DNA of 64,000 nucleotides, taken from the NCBI RefSeq assembly GCF_008831285.2, contig NC_045138.2:7655205-7719204 (forward strand), given 5' to 3'. The number at the start of each line of letters is the position of its first letter. The first letter of the stretch is position 1. This document shows positions 36,901 through 51,300 of the stretch, piece after piece. The notes under the pieces were generated by a model. That model was not told the origin of the DNA, ran no database searches, and saw nothing but the letters and a program-made list of their open reading frames with translations. The stretch comes from Nymphaea colorata. Taxonomy: Eukaryota; Streptophyta; Magnoliopsida; Nymphaeales; Nymphaeaceae. Position numbers and translations under genes: made by a program.

Positions 36901-39900
36901 AAGTAAGAAATGCACAGCATGCTGGATTCAAGGCAGCTATCATCTATGATGATGAGGATACTGGTGATTTGATTGCAAGTGGGTCACCCTTTTCTATATT
37001 GTTATCTCATATTTTCTTGAGTTTGTGCGCCGATAATATATAATAGTTAGTTTATTTTATATGTTACAATGTTGGATAAAGTTAACTCCTAATTTTGGCA
37101 GAACTGCTTTCAATGGTTAGACTTGGTTTCAAATCATTGAAGGTCATTTCTGCTGTCTCCCTTCTTTTTCTCGCATCTTTTGATTTTAGTCAGGTGAAGG
37201 TATTTGCATGTCATTCAGTGTGATGGATGAACATTGGGCAATAACATGATACGATTGGGACACTTTTGAGTATTTGAGAAAGAAACTTCTGTGATACTTT
37301 AGTTATGTTTAACTATTAAATAACCTCATATTCTGAGGTTGTAATGATTTATAAAGTTTATTTAAGCACATAATACAGAAAATGCAATGATGTCATGGTA
37401 AATTCCAGCTCCAAAATGGAAACTTCAAGTTAGTCTTCTGATATTATTGGAATAGTATGAGCATTTTTCTGATAAATTCAGCTAAATTGAAATCTTAATT
37501 ATCTTTCTCATCCCCAAGATATTATTGAGAAAAGTCGCTTTTTTTAACTTCTCTTTAGGAAATAATTCATTGTCATGATCGGCATTGATGGATTAGGGTC
37601 TTGTAAGGACTGTTCTTATTCCTTTTTTTTCCTTTGTTGGTTCTCTAGGTGTAGTAGGATAGTGTATCTTTGCTGCGATGACTATCTTTATGACTTTCAG
37701 CCTTGCAGATGCACCTCAAAGGAAAACAAGAATATGAACCATAGTGGTTTCATGATCATTCCTTGATGCGTCTCATGCATCATTGCATATTCTGCAGTAA
37801 TTGGAAAGAAGTTATTACCCAAATGATGGTGTATTCAGCTTAAAGTAGACCTACTTCTGTATATATTTCTTCTTTTCAATGAAATGTGAGATTGCATCTG
37901 GGTCTGACTGAAGAAAAATATTTTGGCTCCGGCCAGTGAAAAGGTGGAGTATTTGTCTAAATGATTCAACCTAGAAGATAGACTACTATAAAAAAGACAG
38001 CAAAAGGTTTTGATTGAGAGAACAATATGGCTGTTAATTTCCCCAAGTAGTCAACCTTGGACTCTGTGTTAACTTCCCTAAGTAGTTAGCCATGGACTTT
38101 GACTTTCTGCTACTAATGCCCATTTTTACTAAATAAAGATTGCTGGTTTAGATGTATCATGTATGTTATCTATAGCATTCGTCTGTTCTATGCAACTGAC
38201 ATAGAACTCTTTGACGAAAATTTGCAGTGGCTGGGAACTCAGCAGGGATCAGAATCTATGGAATATTTATTTCTAAGGCATCTGGTGAAATGCTGAAGAA
38301 ATATGCTGGCATAATTGATATGGAGTTATGGATAATACCAACTTTTGAGAATTCAGCATGGTCTATCATGGCTATCTCTTTCATATCTCTGCTTGCTATA
38401 TCAGCTGTTATTGCAATATGCTTCTTTGTGCGTAGGCATCGAATAAGAAGAGATCGCCCTCAAGTTCCCTATGTTCGTGAGGCTCATGGAATGAGCGGTC
38501 GTCTAGTGAAAGCATTGCCAAGCGTCTTGTTCACTTCTGATGTTGAACATAACTGTACATCATGTACATGTGCAATATGCCTTGATGACTATTCTCCTGG
38601 GGAAAAGCTAAGAGTACTGCCTTGCCACCACAGTATGTCTCAAGCTTCTGCTCTTTGAAAAATTACATGTGCAATTGGTAATAGACTTCCTAGAAAAAAT
38701 GGAAAAGAAACACGAACCTTTATATAATTTTCAGTTTCTATGTTTGCACACAGGAGCACCTTGTCAAGCTTTATAAATGACTGGTTTTTATCGTTCCTTT
38801 TTCTACTTCAGAAAGTTGTAGTGCTAGGTGAAGAGAATTTCAATGAAGAAGTTAAGGAAGAAATAACAGGTGAATAAATTTAATGATTTTTAATCATAGC
38901 TAATAAAAAGTTCAATCTACATGCTGAAGATGCACTGTCTTTTATTCTCTTCAAAAAATGATAAATAATCCTCGTGAAAACAATGAATAGACTTTAACAG
39001 ATGATGAATTGTCAAGAGTTTCTTATTAACTGAAGTCTGAAAAGTGAGTTTTTTGACAATTTGCTTTGCAAACTCCCAACATTACTATATGGATGAAAAG
39101 AAGAGACAAAAGGAAAATTTGATCCCTTTGCCTGCTATATGATAGCGTTAAAGGATACTTCGGTGTTTTGAGATGAATGATTATATTTTTCTCATTGCAA
39201 TTTAGGTCTTGCTTTACTTAATTTGAAAATTGTAAATTTGTCTACATACTTGCATGCTTCTGTAACTTGCCTATTTCCATTACTCTCATCATCAGGTGCC
39301 GTTTCTAATCCTTTGGCCCTTTGACAGAGTTTCATGCTGTTTGTGTTGATTCGTGGCTTACAATCTGGAGAACTTTCTGCCCAGTGTGCAAGCGTGATGT
39401 ACGAGCAAGCATAGGAAATCCTCCAGCTTCCGAGTGCACACCTTTGCTTTCCCCAGCTATTTCAGTTCCTGCATCTCCGTCTTCCTCTGCTATCTTCTCA
39501 TCCTCCCACTCATTACGGACAGGTTCACCAGCCATACGAATAACTCAGGCGTCGTACCATTCTCCTGCTAGCTCCCGCAGTCAATCCCTTGCAAGTACTC
39601 CCATTGTTCCATATTCGCTTAGGTCATATGGTAATTCTTCAGCTGTGCGGTTCAGTCGAAGTTCTGCAGATCTTCAAAATTTAGCATCTCAAAGATCTCG
39701 TCCTCCTCATCTCCCTTCACCTCATTCATTGGGATTGCCTTACTTGTTTTCTCCTTCTGGTTCAAGGCACGGTTCGTATCTCATGGGATCAACCAATGCA
39801 TCACCGTTCTGTGTTGGATCATCAAGTAGGCCGCCATGCCTATTACATCATAGTGAATCAACTACGAGCCTGTCTCCATTTGCATCTGCTCAGTCTTTAC

Positions 39901-39911
39901 CTGATTGCTGA
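33998..39911 (+). CDS. RMR1: RMR-type vacuolar sorting receptor (PA-TM-RING-H2 protein)
   Basis: Four coding exons: 33998-34154, 36748-36978, 38228-38632 and 39328-39911, giving 458 codons. All junctions are GT-AG, in phase 1. A 5'-UTR intron (about 33490-33909) precedes the ATG, which sits in a good context (tcaccATGG). The protein has a hydrophobic signal segment at about 16-35 and a lumenal protease-associated (PA) domain at about 45-165. A single transmembrane helix lies at about 174-197 ([21 protein letters not shown]). A complete C3H2C3 RING-H2 runs from about 244 to 287 ([31 protein letters not shown]). A Ser-rich cytosolic tail of about 170 residues follows. RMR proteins are known to bind C-terminal vacuolar sorting signals and to route storage proteins to protein storage vacuoles. 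The RING suggests possible ubiquitin ligase activity. It looks intact. The frames ending at 34165, 37043 and 38658 are intron read-throughs. Confidence 0.93.
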
Positions 39912-40565
39912 TTCTTATAGGTGTCTAAAGCTTGAAACCATGTGTGTCATGTATAGACAATTGGAGGTTCCGAGTTTTTTTCTCCTTTTTTTTTTTACCT
40001 TTGTTTCTGGCGGTTTTCTGATTTCCGAGTTGGAGGAACTATGAGGTTGAAGTTGCAGAGATCACCCTTTTAGGTGAAGAGTCCTGCTTGCGGTCTACTA
40101 ACCCTGCTTTGTTTTTGGCAAATTGGATTGATTACTGTACTTGTAAATCCTCTTCGCGGCAATATACATGATTTTGCAGGTTCTGTATGCATCGATAAAG
40201 TTGGCAATGGGCATCTTTATTTTTCTTCCTTCTGATCGAAAGCACTGTTTGCATGAGGGATAACGTCAGGCATGTTCGCTGTGCCTTGCTTCCTGCACCG
40301 AGCAGGCCTGTAAAGTAAAAAATCTGTTGGTTTATTCCCTTACACAATGGTCTCAGGCTAGTTTGGACCTTGATATAGGGAATGATAGCAACCTTTAATC
40401 AACTAGTCATATTATTTACAAGCCATTATTCGTTGCAAGAAAACTTTGTGGTCACAAGTGTGATCTCTGCTTTTTCTGGCCAGCTAGAGACGCTCAAATG
40501 TTTCTGAAGAATATCTTGGACACTTGGATTGGTAGTGCTCTTTTGGCAGTTCGTTGTACGTGAGT

Positions 40566-40620
<55 letters not shown>
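40566..40620. repeat. (TA)n(GA)n microsatellite
   Basis: A TA tract passes directly into a GA tract, downstream of the RMR gene. Confidence 0.95.
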
Positions 40621-40622
<2 letters not shown>

Positions 40623-41965
40623 CTTTGCTCAGATCTGAGTTGAACGAGAAAGACCCTTAAAGTACATCTTGTACTATAGATAAAACCGTGACAATGAGGA
40701 AAGCAAGCCATATAGTCAGACATTTTTGCTCCAACCACGGATAGACAGATCGAAATAAAACTGCTTGAGCTCGTTGTTTCCGTTTGATGTTGTCTATTTC
40801 TTTTGGTGTGGTGCCCATATAAAGTATTAGTTAATTCTATCTCATCCATTCCATTTCAGTTGTTTTGACCAGATTAAAGTGTTTACAGTACAGATCGTTC
40901 CTCATTCCCATCGTTTTCTCTTAGATATTTTTCCATATCATCAGGACACTAAGCTCAATAGTTGTGGATTGTTTGGACCCAACTAATAGTCTAAAATTAG
41001 AGGATCTGCAACATTAATAGATCTTAGATCAATCTGCTTCGACTCTTTGAGGTTTATAAAAGATGAAAAATTTGTAGTCTGTAAGGTATTTTGTCATTTC
41101 AATTTAAAAATTAAACAGAATTCAGACCGCGTCGACAATCAAAATTTGGATATATGTAATACACGGATATGCCGTTTTTGAATCTGATTAGAAGAGCAAG
41201 TACTAAGAAGCGGATGAAAACGTTACGCCGATTTCCTTATTGAGAAGGGAAAAGGAGTTGGGGATGATCCCGTCTTAGGTAGACTATAGTAGTAATTAGT
41301 AAACTACCACTTCTTCATTTCGATCAAAATATTTTTCTGATTGAGTTTGGTTGTACCTTAATAGGTTGTACCTTGATAGGCAGTGGGATTCTTTTCCAAA
41401 AAAGGTATTTCATAAGAATAGCATTTTGTTCTTAGAACGCATGTTCTTAGAGTATATAATCCAAAAAAAAAAAAAATCCTCCGAAACATAATGTGATTGT
41501 AGGTACTATTTATAGATCCATGAAGTTACAACCAATGGCAGAGCCAAGTTTGTTTATTTTTATGTTAACGCTTTGACATATTTAATTGTTGATATGTATA
41601 GGTGCCCCTAAATGCATTAAAGTTATTGAATTAGTGCTCGGCTTAGCTAGTGGCCATACTGTGTTTTTTGAAATAAGAAACATTGTGTTATTTCGAACGT
41701 GTTACAGAAACGTGTTCTGAAACCACAATGTTCTTCCTAAAACACCCTTAGCTGTTATAGTCCTATTTACATGGGTCCAGTTCTTGCCAAAGCCTGACGC
41801 GAGCAAGTGTTGGCAACCGACCAGCTTTGAACGAGCCATGCCGATCTGAACTCCCTCTATCTCTCTCTCTCGTTGATGGAGAAATATGGAAGCACAGGCG
41901 ATGCTATTATTATAAAAGAAAATGGTGGTAATCGAGTAGTTGCGGAAAATGATCGGTCATAGCAC

Positions 41966-42041
<76 letters not shown>

Positions 42042-42325
42042 AAGCATTCATGGATCCAGTCGGTTTTGCCGTTTCTTTCAAGGCATCATCCAAAACCTCA
42101 AGAGGAAATATTAAAAAGAAAAGGACTGTCGAAGGAAGTATCTGGATAGCAAAAGGTCCGCAGTAAACATTTCAAGAAGGAAAAACCAGGCATTACTCAT
42201 CTTGTCAATAACAAGGAGTCATTATTGAGCATCACCGGAGATCTTTAAATCAAACACACCCTTTCAGTCTAGAAAAGAAATAAGATCAATTCTGAATACA
42301 CAGAGACTCAATGGCAGAGAGCAGA
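40621..42325. other. Intergenic region between RMR and the COX7c-like gene
   Basis: I see no gene here. It includes the (TA)n(GA)n tract at 41968-42040 and a short (CT)n tract at 41859-41871. Confidence 0.45.
41968..42040. repeat. (AT)n(AG)n microsatellite
   Basis: About 48 bases of AT followed by about 25 of AG. This is the same composite type as several others in the window. Confidence 0.95.
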
Positions 42326-45300
42326 TCAAACAGATGCCGTCTTTTTCTGTTGGAATATAACAGCAACGATGGGAACCGTCGTTCCAATCGTAAAACAGGT
42401 CAAGACACCAAGGGTCATCTTCAACTTCTGGTGCTTCATCCTGTCCAGATTGTACATGTGCTTTGCGTGCATGTAGAATGGCTCTGAGCCATGACCATGA
42501 CCATGGTCGCCTGCCATTCTCTTCACACTCGTTGAGTGCACCGACCGTGTCACTGTTAGATCAAAGATGAAGTTAGCTTAGCTTAACTGGAAAACAAGTT
42601 TCACAATGTCAGAATTGACCTTGAAAAGGTTAAGCATGTCGAATGCATTTACAAACGCTACAGCAATTATCAAATACAAAAAGGAAATTTGGTTGAGTTA
42701 GAATGGAGGATAAACATTAGAATAATTCATCTTAGAGTGAGTCACCTAAAGATACTTAACACTATCCTAGGCAGAATCAGCCAGCAAGATGTCCCCAAAC
42801 TCAGGATTAAACTTGAAGAGTTCAGCCAACTCAAGAGTTCCTATTTACCTCACTCGCTTTTGGACGTATCCACCAATAGATTTACCAAATTACCAGGTTA
42901 AATGACAAAAAAGAACTTACAGAACATAGCATGAAGAGAACCATGACAGCTACAGCCAATCTAGATTCCCTTGGCTCATACATATCTTGGTAAGACACCT
43001 TTTACTTGAGAAGTGTAGCACTTAAAAAATGTAGCAATCGGAACTCCCCAGAGTTCCTCCATGGCACAAGTAACCACCTCTTTATCACTTACACCATCCC
43101 AAACATCTCGCTGCATTTTCCAGCTGAAATGGAAATTACAACTGAAATTACATTATACATCCAAAACAGATAAAATGTGATCCCAGGCAGGCACATGGCA
43201 TATTCCCCTCTTACAAGTCCATCACAAGGGGAACAAAAAACCAATATATGCTTTATCAGGTACCAAGCAACAACTGTGGGCAAGTAGAACACAAGAAATC
43301 ATCACTTACAAAAAGCCAACAGCTGGGATAGCAAGAACTAGGCAGAACTTGGTCCTGTCTTTTAGTCATACTTGAATGGTCAGCAATCAACATAAGACCT
43401 TCCTCAACAGCCATCCTTGATCTCTACAAGTCACATAGGACGTGCTAACAATATAGTAATAGAAGTACCCTACACTGGTTCGGAAATTAAGGCTGCCATG
43501 CCCAGGCCTGTATCCATGTCGACCAGGTACTTGGCATTTAGCAGTGTCCATGTTTCATAGCTTTGCTGCCAATCATGAAAAAAAGGAGTAACAAACCAGC
43601 ATTTTTGCTAGCTTCTTCAGCTATCACTTATTTAAATCCATTCAGTCAACGACACTGATTAGTTTATGGCCCTACCCTACTTTTAAACTTTTAAAACACA
43701 ATTTCACCTTCATATGAACCATTTTGGACCAAATTAAAACTTACAACCACCATCTTAGAAACTATGTAACATGGGTACTACTCCAGAGCAGTACCCACAC
43801 GGTAACGGTACAACATTGGTGCGGGTGCGGCACGAGTGCGAATCCGACCATTTTCGGACTCGATCAACTTTCACCAAGTCCAAAATTGTCCAGTTTCAGA
43901 TTTTAACATGTTTTACATTTTAATGCTTTTTACATTTTTTACGTTAAAATTATCGAAACCCTTCAAAATATTTTCGTCAATGATGGTTCTTCACTTCGTC
44001 TTCACCGACAGAGACTGATGACAGCAGGTGAACAGCGAGCGGTGACAGTAGGTGGCGAGCGGCGACGCCAAACGACAAACAGCAAATGGCAAGCGGCGAA
44101 GGAGATTTCGTTTGTTTTGTGAAGATCGAGCTTCTTTCTTCGTTTTTCGTTCTTTTGTTTCCTCGTATGTGTCTTTCTAATCATTCATCCGTTAATGCAT
44201 AAGACTATATTTTGTGGTTGTTGTTGTATTTGATCCAGCGGCCAAAGAGAGGGACTACTGACCGTGGTGGTGGCTTGCCCTTCTTTGACGAGCGATATCC
44301 ACGCCAGACAACATCCCAAACATTGTTGGAATTTTGCAGAGGGTTTCCTCGACCCTCTGCCTTGAGGAGGAGGGTTTGCAGAGACCCTGTGCCTCGAGAC
44401 AAGGGTTGACGTTGAGGGTTTCAGGAGTTGAGTTAGAGAGAGAGGACTGAAGTGGGTGAACATGATTTGCATGATCTTATTATGGACCTTACAGAACCTA
44501 TTGTTCCTTCTAATCTTGATGATGCGACTGAAGAGAATCAAGAAAGCTGATATATTTTGTATGTTAATTACTTCCATACTTTGTTTAGTAGTATGATAAA
44601 TTGATAATATCTATAAATTTTGGATAATGATTTATGAATATGTTATTTTGTTTGTAATTTTTTGATATATATATGTGTGTGAATATGTTATTCTGTTTGT
44701 AATTTTTTGATATATATGTGTTTGTGTGTACGGTCGTAACCCCGCACCTATGTCTTTTGAAAATGGTCAGTACTCGGACCCGGACTAGTACCCATGTGAC
44801 ATAGCTTAGAAAGTAACCTTCCATTTTAAAAGACTTTCATTGTCTGCAGCAATACCCAAAGTCAATTAAAATCTACATTAGCCACAATCTTGCTCTTGAA
44901 GATCTTATAGATGAAACAATCTCACCCCTAAACTTTCGATTTTCCTGACAGGAAAAATATAAGGATAATGTCCACATGGCATTTATAAATTATATAGAAG
45001 CATACAAATAAAATTACTAGTAATGCAACAAACTAAAAAATGACCATATCTTTGAAACTATGCTGATATGCCATTCTCATCCAAAACAAATTAGATATTT
45101 TGTTCTGTTCAGATTAGCAGATAAAAATCAATGAGGGAAGTAGTCTTTATTTTGTTTATTATGAACACAAAACAGGAAAAGAACTAATAATTACAACAAA
45201 CACAAGCAGCATATCATCTGCACACTTCATTGGATTATGGCAGAAGTATCACGAACTTGCCCAGGATGCTGTCCACAAGATCATATGGTCTGACATTACT

Positions 45301-48300
45301 GGTTTGATTTTTAAAGTGCTCATAACTCCACAGTTTAACCTATTTTCACTTCGTAGCTATATGCGCCTAGCCTTGCCTAGACGCCTAGGATAGCCATTAC
45401 TAGGTGACCTGTAAAAATGGTCAGGTTCATCCATGCACCCAACTGCCTTTACCAATGTTATCCGTATCGTACGATACGGACGCGTATCGTACGATACGTA
45501 TCGTCCGTATCATCATTTTCGATACGGTACACCTAATCAATACGATACGCGTATGTATCGTACGCGTATCGCACGTATCGTGCGATACGGTGGGCGTATC
45601 GCACGATACGTGCGATACACCCCCGTATCGCACGATACGGGAGTAAAATTAAAAAAGGGGCCGTCGGGCCCCTTTTTTGCTTCTTATTCTCAAACCGACG
45701 CTCCTCTCTCTCTCTCTTCTTGTTTCTCAACGCTGCCAGAGACGTGGGAGGGAGAGATTTTCTCCATTGCATCAAGATTTGCCGGTGAAGAAGCTTCATT
45801 CCTCGTTGTGGGGAGTCTTGGGACGGTGGGAAGCTTGGAGAAAGAGGGTTTTTTGGTTTTTAACACCAAGAAGGTAAGAAATAACTCATTTTTGCCGTTG
45901 AATCGTTCATTTCTCTTATTTCCTACATTTATTTGTATGTTTTTACTTGTTTTGTAAAGATATAATGTCGGATCCTGCATGGCAGTGGTGTACAAGGGTG
46001 AATCCCAAAAATAGATTAAGAGTTAAGTGCAATTATTGTAAGCAAATCATATCAGGAGGGATTTCTCGCTTTAAACACCATATAGCTGGTACACACAGCG
46101 ATGTGGCTGCCTGCAATGGCTCCCAAGAGATCCCATTGCCAGCGTATGTAAAGCACCAGTGTCAGCAACTTCTTGATGCAGTGAAAGCAAGTAGGATTGA
46201 AAAGGACATGGAAGATGCGGAGGAAGGATATGGGGACCCACATGAAGGAGAAGAAAGTGAAGGTGAAGATGTTCAACTTGAACAAGAAGATGTTGGTGTC
46301 AGTTTGGAAACAACTAAAGGGAAAGGTATCATGCATGGTGGTGGTTCTTCTGCAACCAGAAAAAGAAGAGGTGCAAGTGTAAGTTCAGTTTCACGAGGAC
46401 GTGGCAGAAGTCAGGGTCGTACTGGTGGTGGTAGAGTACCTACTATGAAGTCGAGCAATATGTCTGGTTCGATCAAGAATTTTTTTCCCAATTATACTGC
46501 TGCTGGTGCTCAGCCTGAGATTCGTATAGCCATGCAATCAAAGGATATTATTGAAGCAGCAGATGAAACCATAGGAAGGTGGTTCTATGATGCATCCATT
46601 CCCTTCAATGCAGCAAACTCTTATCATTATCAGCCTATAGCAGATGCGATTGCTAGTGTAGGGCGAGGATATAAAATGCCCTCTTTTCATAAATTGCGAG
46701 GTAAAATTCTCAACAATATAGTTAGAGATGTGAAGACATATTGTGATGAACTAAAATTGAGCTGGAAAGCTACAGGATGCAGTGTAATGGCAGATGGGTG
46801 GACAGACATCAAGAACAGAACATTGGTAAACTTCCTTGTATATTGCCCTCTTGGTACTATGTTCTTAAAATCTGTTGATTTGTCTGATACTCCTAAGACT
46901 GCTGATGTGTTGTTTGGGATTTTTGATAAAGTTATAGAAGAAGTTGGGCCTGAAAATGTCGTACAATTTATCACTGATAATGCAGCAAATTATAAAGCTG
47001 CAGGTGAAATGTTAGCAGCACGATATGGGACATTTTATTGGAGTCCATGTGCTGCTCACTGTGTAAATCTTATGCTTCAGGATCTTGGTGAAAGGGATGA
47101 TATGAAGTTGACAGTTCACAGATGCCAAGAAATCACGAAGTTTATTTACAATCATGCTTATGTCTTGAATTTGATGAGGAAATTCACAAATGGGGCTGAA
47201 TTGATTCGACCTGCACAAACACGGTTTGCTACAAATGTTTTGACTGTGCAGGGTATAGTCAAGCAAAGAACTTCTCTCAGGCAGATGTTTTCAAGTGATG
47301 ATTGGGCTGCATATCCACATGCCTATAAAAGAAAGGCTACGACAGTTGTGGATACCATCTTCGATGTTGACTTTTGGGAATCATGTGTGCACTTATTGAA
47401 GATTTGTGTACCTCTAGTGAAAGTCCTCAGATTAGTTGATAGTGAAGATAGACCTTCTATTGGATATTTATACGAGTCTATGGATAGAGCCAAGGAGGCC
47501 ATTAGAGATAATATGAAGGGAAAAAAGAAGTTGTACATGCCTATATGGAAGATTATAGATGAAAGGTGGTCTGGACAACTTCATCGCCCACTTCATGCAG
47601 CAGCCTACTACCTAAATCCTGCTATTAGATATCTTTCCACTTTTAAGAAGGACAGAGAGGTCGAGTATGGCATGTTGGATTGCATTGATGTGTTAGTAAG
47701 TGACAGTAAAGAACAAGACGCTATCCATATGTCGATCAACAAATATGATACGGCTTCTGGTACCATGGCGAGAGACACAGCAGTTCGATGCAGGACAACT
47801 ATGCGTCCAGGTATTAGAAAAAGAAACTTTATACTTTTAGTTTTTGTTGTTTAACTTTTATTCTACCTTCTCATATATTTATTGCTGACAACATTTTTAC
47901 TTTCCATCTGTTATTAGATTTGTGGTGGGAAAGGTTTGGGCCTGATTGCCCAGAATTAAGGAAGCTTGCAATTAGAATCCTCAGTCAAACATGTAGTGCA
48001 ACTGGATGTGAAAGAAATTGGAGTGTATTTCAGCACATCCATAGTAAGAAGAGGAATAGGCTGGAACATAAAAGGTTGAATGACCTTGTTTATGTTCGTT
48101 ATAATATGAAGTTGAGACAAAGGTAAACATTTGTTTTGTTATACAAGAATATCAAATTCTAATATATATTTTAATCTCTAACAATTTGTTAATTTTTTCT
48201 CTTGTTAGGCAACTAGAAACAACATCTACGAGGAAGCATCACAATCAATATGATCCTATCTTCATTGACCATTTTGATATATTAGATTCTTGGGTTGAAG

Positions 48301-51300
48301 AAGAACCAGCTGCAATACTTGATGAGGACGATCTTGATTTTTTGAATGTTGAAGGAGCAGCAGAGATTGTTGAAGAAGGAGAGGCTGGGGGGGAGCAATG
48401 GAATGTTGGTGACATTCCATTTGCAACAGAGGGGATAGAAGAAGAAGTTAATGAAGGAAGTGAAGATGATGATGAAGAATGAAGATGATGATGCAAATGA
48501 CGATTGACGATGCTTTTTGTTTTGAGTTTTGAAAACTATGTCAATATGTTCTGAGTTTTGACTTCTGAACTTATGAATTGTGATGTAATTGAATACTCTT
48601 AGGTTGTTTAGTATGTTATTTTGTTTTTTGAATGTTTGATTTCTTATTTTGGAATGTCTTGTTCATATGCATACCTCATACTTCATAGTTCATATACATG
48701 AATGATGAATGTTCCTTTAAATACATTTTTCTTGAATTTTTCTGATTTTTACTAGTTTTTTCGGATTTTTTTAGATTTTTTCTGATTTTTTTCTATTTTT
48801 TATAAATTTTTAATATTTTTTACAAATTAAAAAATTAATTTTACGATACGTTACGATACATTTACGCTACGTTACGATACAGCGTATAGGTCGGCCCGAC
48901 CGATACACGATACGATACGGCAGTGATAACATTGGCCTTTACCTTCTTTTCTTTTCTTCCTTACTCTCAGGCAGATAATTTTTTTCTTTCTTTTTTCTTC
49001 TTCCTCTTCTTTTGCGATATAAAACAGTTTTTCTTCTTTCTCCTTTTTTCTTATTCAATTTACTGCAGATTTTCTTCTCCTCGTTCTTTATGTTGCATAC
49101 AATTTGCAGTAGATATATTTACTTACATATGTATTTATAATTATAGTCACAGTTGTATACTATCACACTCTGAATATTTCTATCACAGTTATATACTATT
49201 ACACTTTGAATATGTCTATGTATCGATTGATATTTCTAGTACCTTTTTTTCTCGATTAGAATAATAGTGGAAGACACCTTTACAGCAAGCGAAGTTCACA
49301 TGGAAGCTTAGATTATGTTGAGGATTTATGTTTTCTATTTTTTAATTAGTTATCGTTGGCTTTGGTTTAAGTTTTTAGATGCTAGTTATTAGAGATCTAA
49401 TAGTTCATTTTCAGGAAATAAGAAAATCTTGCATGCATCAAACTTCAAACTATTGTAAAGCAATGGCTTGAATGTAACTTGTTCTTGTTATGCCATATGA
49501 CCATTAAAATCTAATTGTTGAACTTTGCTAAAATGCTCTCTCAAACTTTATCATCATGTTGTGAAATATTTAATGTGAGTTCAACTGTACATTTTAATAA
49601 TGTAACAGATTGTCACTTATAAGTATTTTATTAAGAAATGATTCACTATTATTGTTAAGTTTAACAATTAATATTGCATATAATTGGTTTACTTTTAGTT
49701 TTTGAAGACAGCCTAATGCACCCAATCATGCTTAGTCCCACCTAGGCTCTAGGCTTAACTCACCACATATGATGCCCTAGCATCTTTAACAACATAGATC
49801 CATAGAGAAACACCTTTAATCTTCCTTTGTAGAAAGGTTTTTAAGACAAAAACTTGCTTTTTATTTGTTTTATATATTTTCCTTTCCAATAGCGACTTAT
49901 CATTTTAAAAGAGAAATATGGTTTTTCGTCAAATTTATTTAAAATTGCAGACTTTTCTGATGAACAAGTTACATCTTTGGAGATTTGTGGAGTATCAACA
50001 AAGAAAGACAAGGCTTTCCACCAGAAGATTTTATTCACAAATTTCTCACAATAAAAGGACAACCATCCTATTGAAATGTACATCTTATTTGAATCAACAA
50101 CACTGTAATAGGGGGGTCTATGATAGAGAGCACACGTGTTGTACTCATAAAGTTCATGCTAGCTGAAAAAAACTACATATTTGGGCTACTGCACGCATAG
50201 GAGGACAATAACACAAAATGTGTTAACTTCATTTGTTAGAAAATGTCAAAGTTTCCAGAAAAGAATAGGAATAGAAAGTTGGTATCAATACAGGATAGCA
50301 ACTGGAAGTGAACATTTCAAATGTTTAGATTCTAGGCAGTGAAAAGTGAATTTGGTAATGTCTTGAAATCCTTTAATAAGCAAAAAGCCATGCAAAACAC
50401 TGAAACAATATTCAAGGCTAATCTAACAAAAATGACATGAAAGTAAGTTACACTTATAAGTTATAACCATGAATAGATATTGAGCCCATGTTTGGAATCT
50501 AAATCATTAATCAACATCGCATTCTGCTTCCTACTTTCTAGGAATCAGCATTCATAGGGACTTCTGACAATTCAGAAGTCAGAACATACCATGTTCAAAC
50601 TTCAAAGTCAAACTTACAAGCGAAAATTGAGGAACATGTCATGACCAAATAGAAAACTAAATATGTAACCAAGGAACAAATTCAGAATGTCATTCAGAAT
50701 GACTTGACCAGGGATGAGACAAAGTAGCATACCCCATACAATCCTAGTAATAAAATATGCACAAATAATAGAAACACCTTTTGTGCTGTTGATTTCTCAT
50801 TGAGCTTCCATACATCTGATTCACTGAAAGTAACCATCTGAATTATCCTAAGAAAAAAGGATCTAGAGAAAACTTATTACTCATCACATCTTTAAGTCTA
50901 TAGATTCCACTGCCTATAAATCATCCTGAAGCTTTCAAGAATCTGGAATTCCACATTAAAGAAAAGCAAAGAATGGAAATCACACAATGCAGGTAGCTAG
51001 CTGCCTTTCTTATTCACCTTGTACAACCAAAACCACTAATCTCTTTTACATGGATGATTCATATGAACACAAAAACATTCTATTTACGTTCTTTCCACAA
51101 CATAACATTAAAAACAAAAGAGAAGCGTAGAATTACAATCAAACAATAAAACCACGTCCATTTATTCAGAACGAAAGGGACAACAGAAACCCATGATCTC
51201 CCAATCGGCAAAAAATTTAAGCATCTAACATACTCATTTCTACAAAACAAAAATTAAGAAAGACTCCGATTAAGAAATCACACGAACAGAAAAAAGCCAA

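Noticed and set aside
45404..45799. Overlapping frames rich in Arg, Tyr, Thr and Asp
   Set aside because: Translated GTATCG/CGATAC subterminal repeats of the hAT element.
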